Source: an uncultured Fretibacterium sp. (GTDB lineage Bacteria; Synergistota; Synergistia; Synergistales; Aminobacteriaceae). From it: 16,992 nucleotides of DNA. The position numbers were made by a program, and so were the translations under genes. Shown here piece after piece: positions 6,683-12,966 of this stretch. The notes under the pieces are model-generated. The model saw only the letters and a program-made list of their open reading frames with translations. It made no database searches and had not been told where the DNA came from. The stretch is taken from NCBI RefSeq assembly GCF_938030725.1, contig NZ_CALHIQ010000003.1, positions 1-16,992 on the forward strand, written 5' to 3'. Every line of letters starts with the position of its first letter. Positions within the stretch are counted from its first letter, which is position 1.

Positions 6683-7752
6683 AATTCTGTACTCTCTCAG
6701 GCGTTAAAATCGGCGGCATCACGGCCTGTGTTCCACAAAACAAGATGGATAACAGGATAACAGGCACGGGAATCTTTGGTCCGCGTCTTGACGACGTCAT
6801 CAAAGCCATAGGAATAAAGGAGCGCAGAATCTGCCGCCCCGGAACAACGGCGCTCGACCTCAGCGTCGCGGCAGGAAGACAGCTTATAGACACCGTGGTT
6901 ATGAGTCCCACAGACATTGGCGGTCTGATCTTCGTCACGCAGACGCCAGACTACGATATCCCCAACAACTCGTCGCGCGCAGCACACCTCCTGGATTTGC
7001 CGAAGGACTGTGCCGCGGTGGACACGAGCTTTGGCTGTTCGGGGTACGTCTACGGGCTGTGGCTGGCAGGGCTTATGGCGAAGTCCCTGCGCTCCCCCAT
7101 CCTGCTCCTTGACGGAGAGACCCACTCTCTCTTGACGTCGCCGAGAGACCGGGCAACCGCGTTGCTCTTCGGCGACGCAGGCTCCGCGACGCTCGTCCTG
7201 CCCGACGAGGAGGCCACACCCTGGCACTTCGGCTTCCTGACGGACGGCTCAAAATACGATATCCTCATCATCCCGGAGGGGCGTTCCCGGCAGCCCTTCA
7301 ACGAGCGGTCCCTGGAGTACCGCGAGTGGCCGGACGGCGGCGTCCGGCGCCCCATCGACATCCGTATGGACGGCATGGCCGTGTTCGACTTCGTGGTGCG
7401 GAACGTCCCCGGATGCCTTAAGGCCCTGTTGTCCGGCACGGACTGCTCCGTCTCGAAGGTGGACCTGCTGCTCCTGCACCAGGCCAACCTGTTCATGATC
7501 CAGCAGACGGCAAAGCTGCTCAACGTCCCGCCGGAGAGGATGCCCGTGAGCCTGGACCGCTACGGCAACTCAAGCTCCGTCACCATCCCCGTGACGATAT
7601 GCTCCGAGGTGGCACAGCAGGTGACGGGCCGGACGAACCGCGCCCTGCTGGCCGGCTTCGGGGCCGGGCTCTCCATCGCAGCGGCCCTGATCGACCTGGG
7701 ACCCTGCGTCTGCCCGCCCCTCATCGAATACGACGAGGGAGCGATGGCATAA
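6679..7752 (+). CDS. 3-oxoacyl-ACP synthase III family protein (KASIII, FabH-like)
   Basis: A 357-residue thiolase-fold protein of the KASIII type. The triad is complete: Cys120 in DTSFGCSGY, His267 in LLLHQAN and Asn297 in RYGNSSSV, with GAGLS near the end. Such enzymes either condense an acyl-CoA starter with malonyl-ACP or, as in CerJ-type relatives, transfer an acyl group to a hydroxyl or amine. Lying inside a sugar operon with ACPs, a role in making or transferring an acyl decoration is more likely than general fatty-acid synthesis. It overlaps the VOC gene by four bases. The first 250-300 bases are about 50% G+C, while the rest matches the GC-rich surroundings, so the gene may be a recombinant. 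A decayed copy of its 3' end follows at once, and a 5' stub of a second KASIII lies at 8076. Confidence 0.9.
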   Translation: MKFCTLSGVKIGGITACVPQNKMDNRITGTGIFGPRLDDVIKAIGIKERRICRPGTTALDLSVAAGRQLIDTVVMSPTDIGGLIFVTQTPDYDIPNNSSRAAHLLDLPKDCAAVDTSFGCSGYVYGLWLAGLMAKSLRSPILLLDGETHSLLTSPRDRATALLFGDAGSATLVLPDEEATPWHFGFLTDGSKYDILIIPEGRSRQPFNERSLEYREWPDGGVRRPIDIRMDGMAVFDFVVRNVPGCLKALLSGTDCSVSKVDLLLLHQANLFMIQQTAKLLNVPPERMPVSLDRYGNSSSVTIPVTICSEVAQQVTGRTNRALLAGFGAGLSIAAALIDLGPCVCPPLIEYDEGAMA

Positions 7753-7800
7753 CGCCCTGTACTTTCTCCTTAAATACGGCGAGGACGCGATGGCATAACG
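7720..7800 (+). repeat. Imperfect direct duplication of the KASIII 3' end
   Basis: The last codons and stop of KASIII (7720-7754) recur 46 bases later (7766-7800) with 29 of 35 bases identical. The identical run GCGATGGCATAACG includes the stop codon. The second copy is out of frame with KASIII but, read in its own frame, ends LLKYGEDAMA-stop against LIEYDEGAMA-stop in the gene. The mismatches are scattered, so this looks like the tail of a diverged paralogue rather than a fresh tandem duplication. Confidence 0.7.
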
Positions 7801-7853
7801 CAGGGTGTCCTTGATTATTTCTTGATTATTTTCTATTTGGAGGTTCTTTTAAA

Positions 7854-8075
7854 ATGACGAACGAGGAAAAGCTGGCGCTCCTGATCGAAACCATCGAGGC
7901 CGACCCGAAGGACATGAGGCCCGACACCCTGCTGGAAACGTTGGACTGCTGGGACTCCCTCAGCAAGCTCTCCGTGCTGGCGATGTTCACCTCACGCTTT
8001 AATCGCGACGTCGGCGTCGACGCTGTCCGGGGCTTCAGGACGGTGGACGACATCCTGAAGGAAATGCACGAGTAG
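7854..8075 (+). CDS. Acyl carrier protein 1
   Basis: A 73-residue acidic protein with the ACP attachment motif CWDSLSKLSVLAMF. Ser35 in DSL is the expected site for 4'-phosphopantetheine, on which an acyl group is carried as a thioester. The C-terminal helix (GFRTVDDILKEM) also fits. The start ATG follows TTGGAGG by ten bases. It sits 101 bases after KASIII; the gap holds the duplicated KASIII tail and an AT-rich stretch with TTGATTATTT twice. Compared with housekeeping AcpP it is less acidic and lacks the usual DSLDTVELVMALEE run, so it is probably dedicated to this pathway and loaded by a partner such as KASIII or FkbH. Confidence 0.85.
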   Translation: MTNEEKLALLIETIEADPKDMRPDTLLETLDCWDSLSKLSVLAMFTSRFNRDVGVDAVRGFRTVDDILKEMHE

Positions 8076-8190
8076 ATGAGCACCCTTCAGGACACTCAGC
8101 CCGGCATCGAGGCCATCGAGTACTGGCTCCCGGACCAGGTCATCTACCAACGAGGACCTGGCGCAGGAGTTTTGCGAGTGGGGTCCGTAA
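8076..8190 (+). pseudogene. Frameshifted 5' remnant of a second KASIII gene
   Basis: Directly after the ACP stop an ATG opens MSTLQDTQPGIEAIEYWLPD QVI, the usual start of a KASIII protein (an IxAIxYxLPxxVV pattern). At about 8145 an extra base (ATCTACC in place of ATCACC) breaks the frame. The other frame then continues TNEDLAQEFCEWGP, which is what normally follows, and ends at a TAA (8188-8190) where the family expects Glu before Lys. Some 40 codons remain; the other roughly 300 are gone, and the SDR ribosome site begins within 30 bases. The intact 52-codon reading frame from 8076 would encode a nonsense tail and is probably not functional. Family similarity is judged by eye. Confidence 0.78.
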
Positions 8191-8226
8191 AAGGCCTGGC
8201 GGGCAAATTGAAATGGAGGCGTTCTC

Positions 8227-8988
8227 ATGACTGACCCCTTCGTCCTAGAAGGGCATCTCATCCTGGTGACCGGTGCGTCCTCCGGCATCGGGCGCTGCGT
8301 CGCAATGCGAGCCGCCCAACGGGGAGCAAAGCTCATCCTGACCGGCCGAGACGAGGCGCGGCTCGCTGAAACCGCCAGCCGGCTCGACGGCGAGGGGCAC
8401 CGATGGTTCCCGCTCGACCTGAGCCGGAGGGAGGGCCTTGAGCCGGCCATCGCCGAGGCCCTCGGCGGTACGCCCCCTCTGTCGGGCTTTGTGCACAGCG
8501 CCGGCGTTGCGCCGATGGTCCTGCTCCGCGACCTGAGCCCCGAAGCCGCGGAGGAGATGATGCGCGTCAACTGGCTGTCCTTCATGGCGCTGGCCAAGGC
8601 GATCTGTCGCCGCGGGCGCTACGCTCCCGAAATGAGCGTCGTCGCCGTGGCCTCCATCTCCGCGTCGATAGGACAGACGGGGCTCAGCGCCTACTGCGCC
8701 ACGAAGGGCGCCCTCATCACCGCCGTGCAATCATTGGCCGCGGAGTACGCCCCGCGGGGAATCCGATTCAACTGCGTATCCCCTGCCCCCGTGGACACCC
8801 CCATGCAGCGCGCCACCCGCGAACGGCTGGGCGACACCTGGTATCAAAAGGAGGTGTTGGACAGGGCAAAGCTCGGCACGCTGGCCCCTGAGGACGTGGC
8901 GGACCCCATCCTCTTCCTCCTGTCCGACGCCAGCCGCCGCATCACGGGCGTCAACCTGACGATAGATGGCGGCTGGTCCTTCGCCTGA
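8227..8988 (+). CDS. Short-chain dehydrogenase/reductase, FabG-like
   Basis: A 253-residue classical SDR using NAD(P)H. It has TGASSGIG (15-22) for the cofactor, Asn115, Ser143 and the YCATK pair Tyr156/Lys160, and the closing GVNLTIDGGW typical of FabG relatives. It could reduce a 3-oxoacyl-ACP to 3-hydroxyacyl-ACP, or a keto group on a sugar. The presence of KASIII and ACP in the same operon favours the first. Start at ATG 8227, seven bases after GGAGG. The usual NNAG motif is replaced by HSAG. It is the last gene before the metal-ATPase cassette, and no clear terminator follows it. Confidence 0.88.
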   Translation: MTDPFVLEGHLILVTGASSGIGRCVAMRAAQRGAKLILTGRDEARLAETASRLDGEGHRWFPLDLSRREGLEPAIAEALGGTPPLSGFVHSAGVAPMVLLRDLSPEAAEEMMRVNWLSFMALAKAICRRGRYAPEMSVVAVASISASIGQTGLSAYCATKGALITAVQSLAAEYAPRGIRFNCVSPAPVDTPMQRATRERLGDTWYQKEVLDRAKLGTLAPEDVADPILFLLSDASRRITGVNLTIDGGWSFA

Positions 8989-9041
8989 CGCCGCAGGCTT
9001 CGCACCTCGAATGGTCCACCCCCTCCAAATTGGTGGCCGCG

Positions 9042-9050
9042 TGATAAAAT
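9042..9050 (+). promoter_or_regulatory. Extended -10 promoter-like element for the metal cassette
   Basis: TGATAAAAT is an extended -10 (TGn plus TAAAAT). The bases 17-18 upstream do not resemble a -35 box, which an extended -10 can tolerate. Transcription would start near 9057 and leave a leader of about 130 bases before the DUF6110-like gene. Confidence 0.4.
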
Positions 9051-9059
9051 AGAGCCGGG

Positions 9060-9109
9060 TCGAGGCCCGCAGTGCGACGCCGTTCGTGTGGCTCGCAGGC
9101 CGGCCTCGA
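9060..9109 (+). promoter_or_regulatory. Structured 5' leader with nested hairpin
   Basis: TCGAGGCC (9060-9067) and GGCCTCGA (9102-9109) are perfect complements, and inside them TGCGA (9073-9077) pairs with TCGCA (9093-9097). The result is a long two-part stem right at the predicted transcript start. A run of nine G (9110-9118) follows. It could control the metal cassette at RNA level. It does not match any riboswitch consensus I know. Confidence 0.45.
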
Positions 9110-9187
9110 GGGGGGGGGCCGTGCGCCGCCCTGACCGGCGTTGAAGGCGCGTTTTAACGTTGACGTTATGGAAGGAGTGAGCGCAAG

Positions 9188-9403
9188 ATGATCCTGAGTG
9201 AAAAGGGCTGGGCGTTTGTGGCGGGGCTCGCTGCCGGCATCGGAGCCGCCTGCTTTGTCAAGAGCCGGGCCGGCCGCGCTGCGGCCGTGGCCGTCACCGC
9301 CAAAGGGATGAAGCTGAAGGAGCAGGTGGCTGGCTTCGCCGAACGCGCGAAGGAGAACCTGGAGGACATCGCCGCCGAGGCCCGCCAGAAGGCAAACGAA
9401 TAA
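9188..9403 (+). CDS. DUF6110-like small membrane-associated protein
   Basis: A 71-residue protein with a short hydrophobic N-terminal segment (WAFVAGLAAGIGAACFV, about 8-24) and a charged, probably helical tail, KGMKLKEQVAGFAERAKENLEDIAAEARQKANE. The layout (glycine-rich helix, then repeated Ala/Lys/Glu ending in N.eDI.AEA) resembles what I recall of DUF6110, a family found beside heavy-metal P-type ATPases with an HMA_2-type N-terminus. That is the context here. GGAAGGAGTGAGC upstream is a good ribosome site. It is separated from the ATPase by a strong terminator, so it may be transcribed in excess of it. A regulatory or accessory role for the pump is an inference. Confidence 0.7.
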   Translation: MILSEKGWAFVAGLAAGIGAACFVKSRAGRAAAVAVTAKGMKLKEQVAGFAERAKENLEDIAAEARQKANE

Positions 9404-9423
9404 GGAAGCCTCGACGCAACCGG

Positions 9424-9449
9424 GCCGCCGGACATCCGGCGGCTTTTTT
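9424..9449 (+). terminator. Strong intrinsic terminator after the DUF6110-like gene
   Basis: GCCGCCGGA (9424-9432) and TCCGGCGGC (9435-9443) form a 9-bp GC-rich arm, in practice a stem with a tight loop, followed by TTTTTTGATTTTTT. It lies inside what would otherwise be a simple two-gene transcript, so read-through to the ATPase is either partial or regulated. Confidence 0.85.
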
Positions 9450-9515
9450 GATTTTTTCCAGCCTCCGTCTGCAATCCATGGGGCTGCTTCTGGGAGAGGC
9501 GGCATCAACGAACAA

Positions 9516-9539
9516 GGCTGACGGCGTGGCCCGTCAGCC
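9516..9539 (+). promoter_or_regulatory. Hairpin just upstream of the ATPase start
   Basis: GGCTGACGG (9516-9524) and CCGTCAGCC (9531-9539) form a perfect 9-bp stem with a six-base loop, 20 bases before the ATPase ATG and next to its weak ribosome site (AAAGGA). No T-run follows, so it is not a terminator. It could affect translation, stabilise a processed mRNA, or be an operator on DNA. Confidence 0.5.
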
Positions 9540-9559
9540 AGCCAAAGGAACGAAGCGTA

Positions 9560-11662
9560 ATGGAATACACCATCGAGCATCAAATCCCGGGGCGCATGCG
9601 GCTTCGATGTCCCTCAGGGTCCTTTTCACAATCCGAGGCCTACGCCATTGCGGCGATCCTCGAAACGCAGAGCGGCGTCCTTGAGGCCCGTGCCTCTCAC
9701 AGGACGGGAAGCCTTTTGATCCGCTACAGCGAGGGGCACCGCGACGAGGTCCTCAAGGCTGTGGACCTCCTGGACCGCTCCTTTTACGGCCAGATCGACG
9801 GCGCCGCCCTGGCCCCCGCCCCCAGCGAGAGCATCGGGAAGAGCCTCGCCTCCGTGTTCGTCGGGCTCGCTGTCCGGGCCCTCATGCCGCGGATCATTCG
9901 TTCCACGCTGACGATCTTTCGCGCGATGCCCCTCTTGAGAAAGGGCCTTCACAGCATCCTTGCCCGCAGACAGGTCAACGTTTCCGTGCTGGACGCCTCG
10001 GCGGTCGGCGTTTCCCTGATGCGCCGCGACTTCCGCACCGCCACCGTCATCACGACGCTCCTGACCCTGGGGGACATGCTGGAGGAGTGGACGCACAAGA
10101 GGTCCCAGGAGAGCCTGGGGGACAGCCTGACGCTGAAGGTCGATCAGCTCTGGATCAGACGTGACGGATGCGAGGTCCAGATCCCCATGAAGGAGCTTGC
10201 CATCGGGGACTGCGTCGTCGTCCGAACGGGCAGCGTCATCCCGGTGGACGGCGTCGTCGTGGACGGGGACGCCATGGTCGATCAGTCGGCGATGACGGGA
10301 GAGTCCACCGCCATCCGGCGCACGCCCGGCCTCTCGGTCTACGCTGGAACGCTCGTCGAGGACGGGGAGCTCGTCGTCCGCGTCACCGCCTTTGACAGCG
10401 ATACGCGCATCCACAGGATCGCGGCGATGATCGACGAGTCGGAGGGCCTGAAAGCGGAGGTCCAGAGCCGGGCCGAGAGGATGGCGGACGCCATCGTCCC
10501 CTGGAGCTTTCTCCTGGCGGGCGGCATCTACCTCCTGACGGGAAACGCCGTGCGGGCCGTTTCGGCGCTGCTCGTGGACTACTCCTGCGCCATCAAGCTC
10601 GCGACGCCGCTCGCGATCCTGGCAGCCATGCGCGAGGGCCTGAAGCATGGCGTCCTGATCAAGGGCGGGCGATTCCTCGAGGCGATCGCCTCCGCCGAAA
10701 CGTTCGTCTTCGACAAGACGGGGACCCTGACGGTTTCCACCCCCTCCGTGGCGGAGGTGGTCCCCTTTGAGGGCTACGACCGCGACGAGGTCCTGCGGAC
10801 CGCAGCCTGCCTGGAGGAGCACTTCCCCCACTCCCTGGCGCGGGCCGTTGTGAGGCAGGCGGAACTCGAGGCGCTGTCGCACAAGGAGAAGCACTCCACC
10901 ATAGAGTACATCGCGGCCCACGGCATCGTGTCCCACATCGGCGCGGACAGGGTCCTGCTGGGGAGCGCGCACTTCGTGTTCGAGGACATGGGCATCGTCC
11001 CCTCGCCCGAACAGCAGGCGATCATCGAACGAAAGTGCGGGGAACGCTCTATGCTCTACCTGGCGATCGGGGACCGCCTGGCGGGCTTTCTCTGCATCGA
11101 GGACCCGCTGAGGCAGGACGCTGCCGAAACGATCCGGCGCCTTCACGACACGGGCGTCAAGCGCGTCGTCATGCTCACCGGGGACAACCCCTACGTCGCG
11201 CGGGCCGTCGCCGGAAGGGTGGGGGTGGACGAAACGATGGCCCAGCTCCTGCCGGAGGACAAGACGAGGCTCGTCAAACGGTGGAAGCAGGAGGGCGGCA
11301 GCGTCGTCATGGTGGGCGACGGCATCAACGACTCCCCCGCTCTGGCTGCCGCCGACGTCAGCATCGCCATGCGCAGCGGGGCGGACATCACCCAGGCGGT
11401 CGCGGACATCGTCCTGACGGACAACCGCCTGACGGCCATCGCGGACGCCCGACTCCTGGGGGCAAAGGTTATGCAGAAGATCCGGCGCAACTACGCCTTC
11501 ATCGTCGGCGCCAACACGATCCTCCTCGCGTTGGGGACGGGCGGCGCCATCACCCCCGGCGCGGCGGCGCTGCTGCACAACCTGGTGACGCTGGGGGCCG
11601 GCGCCTTCAGCCTGACGCCACTTCTGCCCTCCCCCTTGCCCACCATGGAGGAAGACGCATGA
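9560..11662 (+). CDS. P1B-type heavy-metal-translocating ATPase with HMA_2-like N-terminus
   Basis: A 700-residue ATP-driven metal pump of the inner membrane. Residues 1-70 form a small ferredoxin-like domain beginning HQIPGRMRLRCP. TGES (246-249), DKTGT with the phosphorylated Asp385, and GDGINDSPAL with Asp587 are all intact. The usual transmembrane CPC/SPC is replaced by YSCAIKLATP (Cys343), and the nucleotide-domain HP motif reads HFPHSLARAV. From memory this resembles the CtpC-like branch, linked in mycobacteria to manganese and other divalent metals, so copper export should not be assumed. It ends with a four-base overlap (ATGA) with a small HMA_2-like gene. Start ATG 9560 lies ten bases after AAAGGA. 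Substrate and direction are unproven; export is the usual P1B role. Confidence 0.9.
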   Translation: MEYTIEHQIPGRMRLRCPSGSFSQSEAYAIAAILETQSGVLEARASHRTGSLLIRYSEGHRDEVLKAVDLLDRSFYGQIDGAALAPAPSESIGKSLASVFVGLAVRALMPRIIRSTLTIFRAMPLLRKGLHSILARRQVNVSVLDASAVGVSLMRRDFRTATVITTLLTLGDMLEEWTHKRSQESLGDSLTLKVDQLWIRRDGCEVQIPMKELAIGDCVVVRTGSVIPVDGVVVDGDAMVDQSAMTGESTAIRRTPGLSVYAGTLVEDGELVVRVTAFDSDTRIHRIAAMIDESEGLKAEVQSRAERMADAIVPWSFLLAGGIYLLTGNAVRAVSALLVDYSCAIKLATPLAILAAMREGLKHGVLIKGGRFLEAIASAETFVFDKTGTLTVSTPSVAEVVPFEGYDRDEVLRTAACLEEHFPHSLARAVVRQAELEALSHKEKHSTIEYIAAHGIVSHIGADRVLLGSAHFVFEDMGIVPSPEQQAIIERKCGERSMLYLAIGDRLAGFLCIEDPLRQDAAETIRRLHDTGVKRVVMLTGDNPYVARAVAGRVGVDETMAQLLPEDKTRLVKRWKQEGGSVVMVGDGINDSPALAAADVSIAMRSGADITQAVADIVLTDNRLTAIADARLLGAKVMQKIRRNYAFIVGANTILLALGTGGAITPGAAALLHNLVTLGAGAFSLTPLLPSPLPTMEEDA

Positions 11663-11958
11663 TCGAGAGCTTCACCGAGGGGCGCGTTCGCCTGCGCTCC
11701 CCCCTGCTGCACGATGAGGAACTGGCTCGCCGCCTGAGCGAGGGGCTTCTCGCCATCAAGGGTGTGCGCCGGGCTCAGGTCAACCGGCACACAAGAGGCC
11801 TGCTCCTCGAATACGACAAGGACCGGCTTCCCCTGGAGCGCCTCGCACCCGCCCTGCCGATCTTCGACCGAATCAACGCCCTCGAGCGCCGTCCCGAGGG
11901 CGAACGCCGTGCCGCCCTCGACGCGGCCCTGACGGACCTGCGCCATCTGCTGGGTTGA
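11659..11958 (+). CDS. Free-standing HMA_2-like domain protein
   Basis: A 99-residue soluble protein that opens FTEGRVRLRSPLL, matching the ATPase's own N-terminal HQIPGRMRLRCP, and continues with GLLAIKGVRRAQVNRHTRGLLLEY, parallel to the ATPase's TQSGVLEARASHRTGSLLIRY. It therefore looks like a separate copy of the ATPase N-terminal domain. It lacks the CxxC pair of classical metallochaperones, and no cysteine is present at all, so it is more likely a regulatory or docking partner than a copper-type chaperone. It is translationally coupled to the ATPase through an ATGA overlap and is followed by a strong terminator. Confidence 0.75.
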   Translation: MIESFTEGRVRLRSPLLHDEELARRLSEGLLAIKGVRRAQVNRHTRGLLLEYDKDRLPLERLAPALPIFDRINALERRPEGERRAALDAALTDLRHLLG

Positions 11959-11980
11959 CGTCCCCAACCAACGTAAGTCT

Positions 11981-12004
11981 GCGCCGCGCCAGCGGCGCTT
12001 TTTT
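11981..12004 (+). terminator. Intrinsic terminator closing the metal cassette
   Basis: GCGCCGC (11981-11987) and GCGGCGC (11992-11998) form a 7-bp all-GC stem with a four-base loop, followed by six T. It lies 23 bases after the HMA_2-like stop, so transcription of the cassette should end here. The following ACP would then need its own promoter. Confidence 0.88.
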
Positions 12005-12060
12005 CATCCTCATCCTCCCCTGTTGCGCCCAACGCCCTGCCCGGAAGGGGGAAAAGGGGG

Positions 12061-12066
12061 TAAAAT
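12061..12066 (+). promoter_or_regulatory. Possible -10 for the second half of the glycan locus
   Basis: TAAAAT follows directly on GGGGGAAAAGGGGG (12047-12060), a mirror-symmetric purine tract where the spacer would be. No -35 box is visible. Some promoter is needed here because a strong terminator lies just upstream. The ribosome site of the ACP gene begins about 30 bases downstream. Confidence 0.3.
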
Positions 12067-12108
12067 GATGGCGGTGTTTTTGAACTATCAACGTTAAGGG
12101 TGATTTAC

Positions 12109-12333
12109 ATGCAGGTCATTGCACAGACCATTTTACGGATAGCCTCCGACGTCCTGGGCGCTCCCCTGGCGGAGGGAACGGCCATGGCGGACGTCCCGGA
12201 GTGGGACTCGCTCAAGACGCTTCAAATCGTCATGTCCTTGGACGAGGCGGGACTTTCCATCCCGCTGGAGAGGATCGCGGAGGTCAAGGGCGTCCCGGAC
12301 CTGATCCGCTTCGCACAGCAGCGCCATGCATGA
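12109..12333 (+). CDS. Acyl carrier protein 2
   Basis: A 74-residue ACP with Ser34 in PEWDSLKTLQIVMSL as the predicted phosphopantetheine site and a C-terminal helix ending DLIRFAQQRHA. I take ATG 12109, six bases after AAGGGTG, over an in-frame GTG at 12100 that overlaps this ribosome site. It differs clearly from ACP 1, so the two are not a recent duplication. It overlaps the PglD-like gene by eight bases and is followed by FkbH. FkbH-type proteins are known to load a glyceryl unit derived from 1,3-bisphosphoglycerate onto an ACP, so this ACP is the likely acceptor (inference). Confidence 0.87.
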   Translation: MQVIAQTILRIASDVLGAPLAEGTAMADVPEWDSLKTLQIVMSLDEAGLSIPLERIAEVKGVPDLIRFAQQRHA

Positions 12334-12958
12334 CCTCGTCGTCTACGGCGCAGGAGGCCTTGGGCGCGAGGTGGGAGAGATGGTGCGCCGCATCAACGAA
12401 CGCCACCGCTTCTGGCGCCTCCTGGGCTTCGTCGACGACGGCGGAGCCTCCGGCGAACTGGGCGGCTTTGAATTCCTCGGCGGACTGGAGTTCATCCAGG
12501 GGTTCAACGGCCCCCTGGACGTTGTCATCGCCATCGCCAACCCGGCAGCGAAACGCCGGCTCTACGAAACGCTGAAGCGGGACTGTCCCAACGTAACCTT
12601 TCCCAGCGTGATCGACACGGAAGCTCGATTGTCCTCCCGCGTGAGCCTCGAGGAGGGCGTCATCATCTCCCACTTCTGCTCCGTTTCGGTGGAGGTCCGG
12701 CTGGGGCGGTGCGTCTTCCTGAACACGGGCACCCACGTCGGCCACGACACCACGATTGGGGACTTCAGCTCCGTCATGCCCAACGTGGACATCTCAGGGA
12801 ACGTGACCGTCGGAAGCGATGCGCTGATCGGGGTGAACGCCGCCATCCTTCAAGGGATTGCCGTCGGCTCTGGCGCCACCGTCGCCATGGGGGCCATCGT
12901 GATGACGCCGGTGCCGGAGGGCTGCACGGTTCTGGGCAACCCGGCGCGAAAGTTCTGA
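12326..12958 (+). CDS. Sugar O/N-acetyltransferase of the PglD/NeuD type
   Basis: A 210-residue two-domain protein. The N-terminal part starts LVVYGAGGLGREV, a Rossmann-like UDP-sugar binding domain, and FVDD (35-38) is typical. From about residue 95 it becomes a left-handed beta-helix of hexapeptide repeats, including FLNTGTHVGHDTTIGDFSSVMPNV and GVNAAILQGIAVG. His140, followed by Asp, matches the catalytic His of PglD; His137 is nearby. PglD acetylates the 4-amino group of the UDP-amino sugar made by PglE. Here the acyl donor could be acetyl-CoA or, given the overlapping ACP gene, an acyl-ACP. The ATG lies within the end of the ACP gene (8-base overlap), and the FkbH gene follows eight bases after its stop. 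Confidence 0.88.
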   Translation: MHDLVVYGAGGLGREVGEMVRRINERHRFWRLLGFVDDGGASGELGGFEFLGGLEFIQGFNGPLDVVIAIANPAAKRRLYETLKRDCPNVTFPSVIDTEARLSSRVSLEEGVIISHFCSVSVEVRLGRCVFLNTGTHVGHDTTIGDFSSVMPNVDISGNVTVGSDALIGVNAAILQGIAVGSGATVAMGAIVMTPVPEGCTVLGNPARKF

Positions 12959-12966
12959 GGCAGGCC

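Noticed and set aside
7811..7839. TTGATT-17-TATTTG promoter-like pair before ACP 1
   Set aside because: Transcription would start beyond the GGAGG ribosome site of the ACP gene, so it cannot serve that gene; the AT-rich repeat probably creates it by chance.
9051..9187. Manganese (yybP-ykoY) riboswitch before the metal cassette
   Set aside because: The leader lacks the conserved sequence blocks of that riboswitch that I know; only generic stems are visible.
9626..11578. 650-codon open frame on the minus strand opposite the P-type ATPase
   Set aside because: It is a shadow of a GC-rich gene: its translation has no recognisable domain, while the plus strand has every ATPase motif.
12100..12108. 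GTG 12100 as the start of ACP 2
   Set aside because: It overlaps the AAGGGTG ribosome site that is correctly spaced for ATG 12109.
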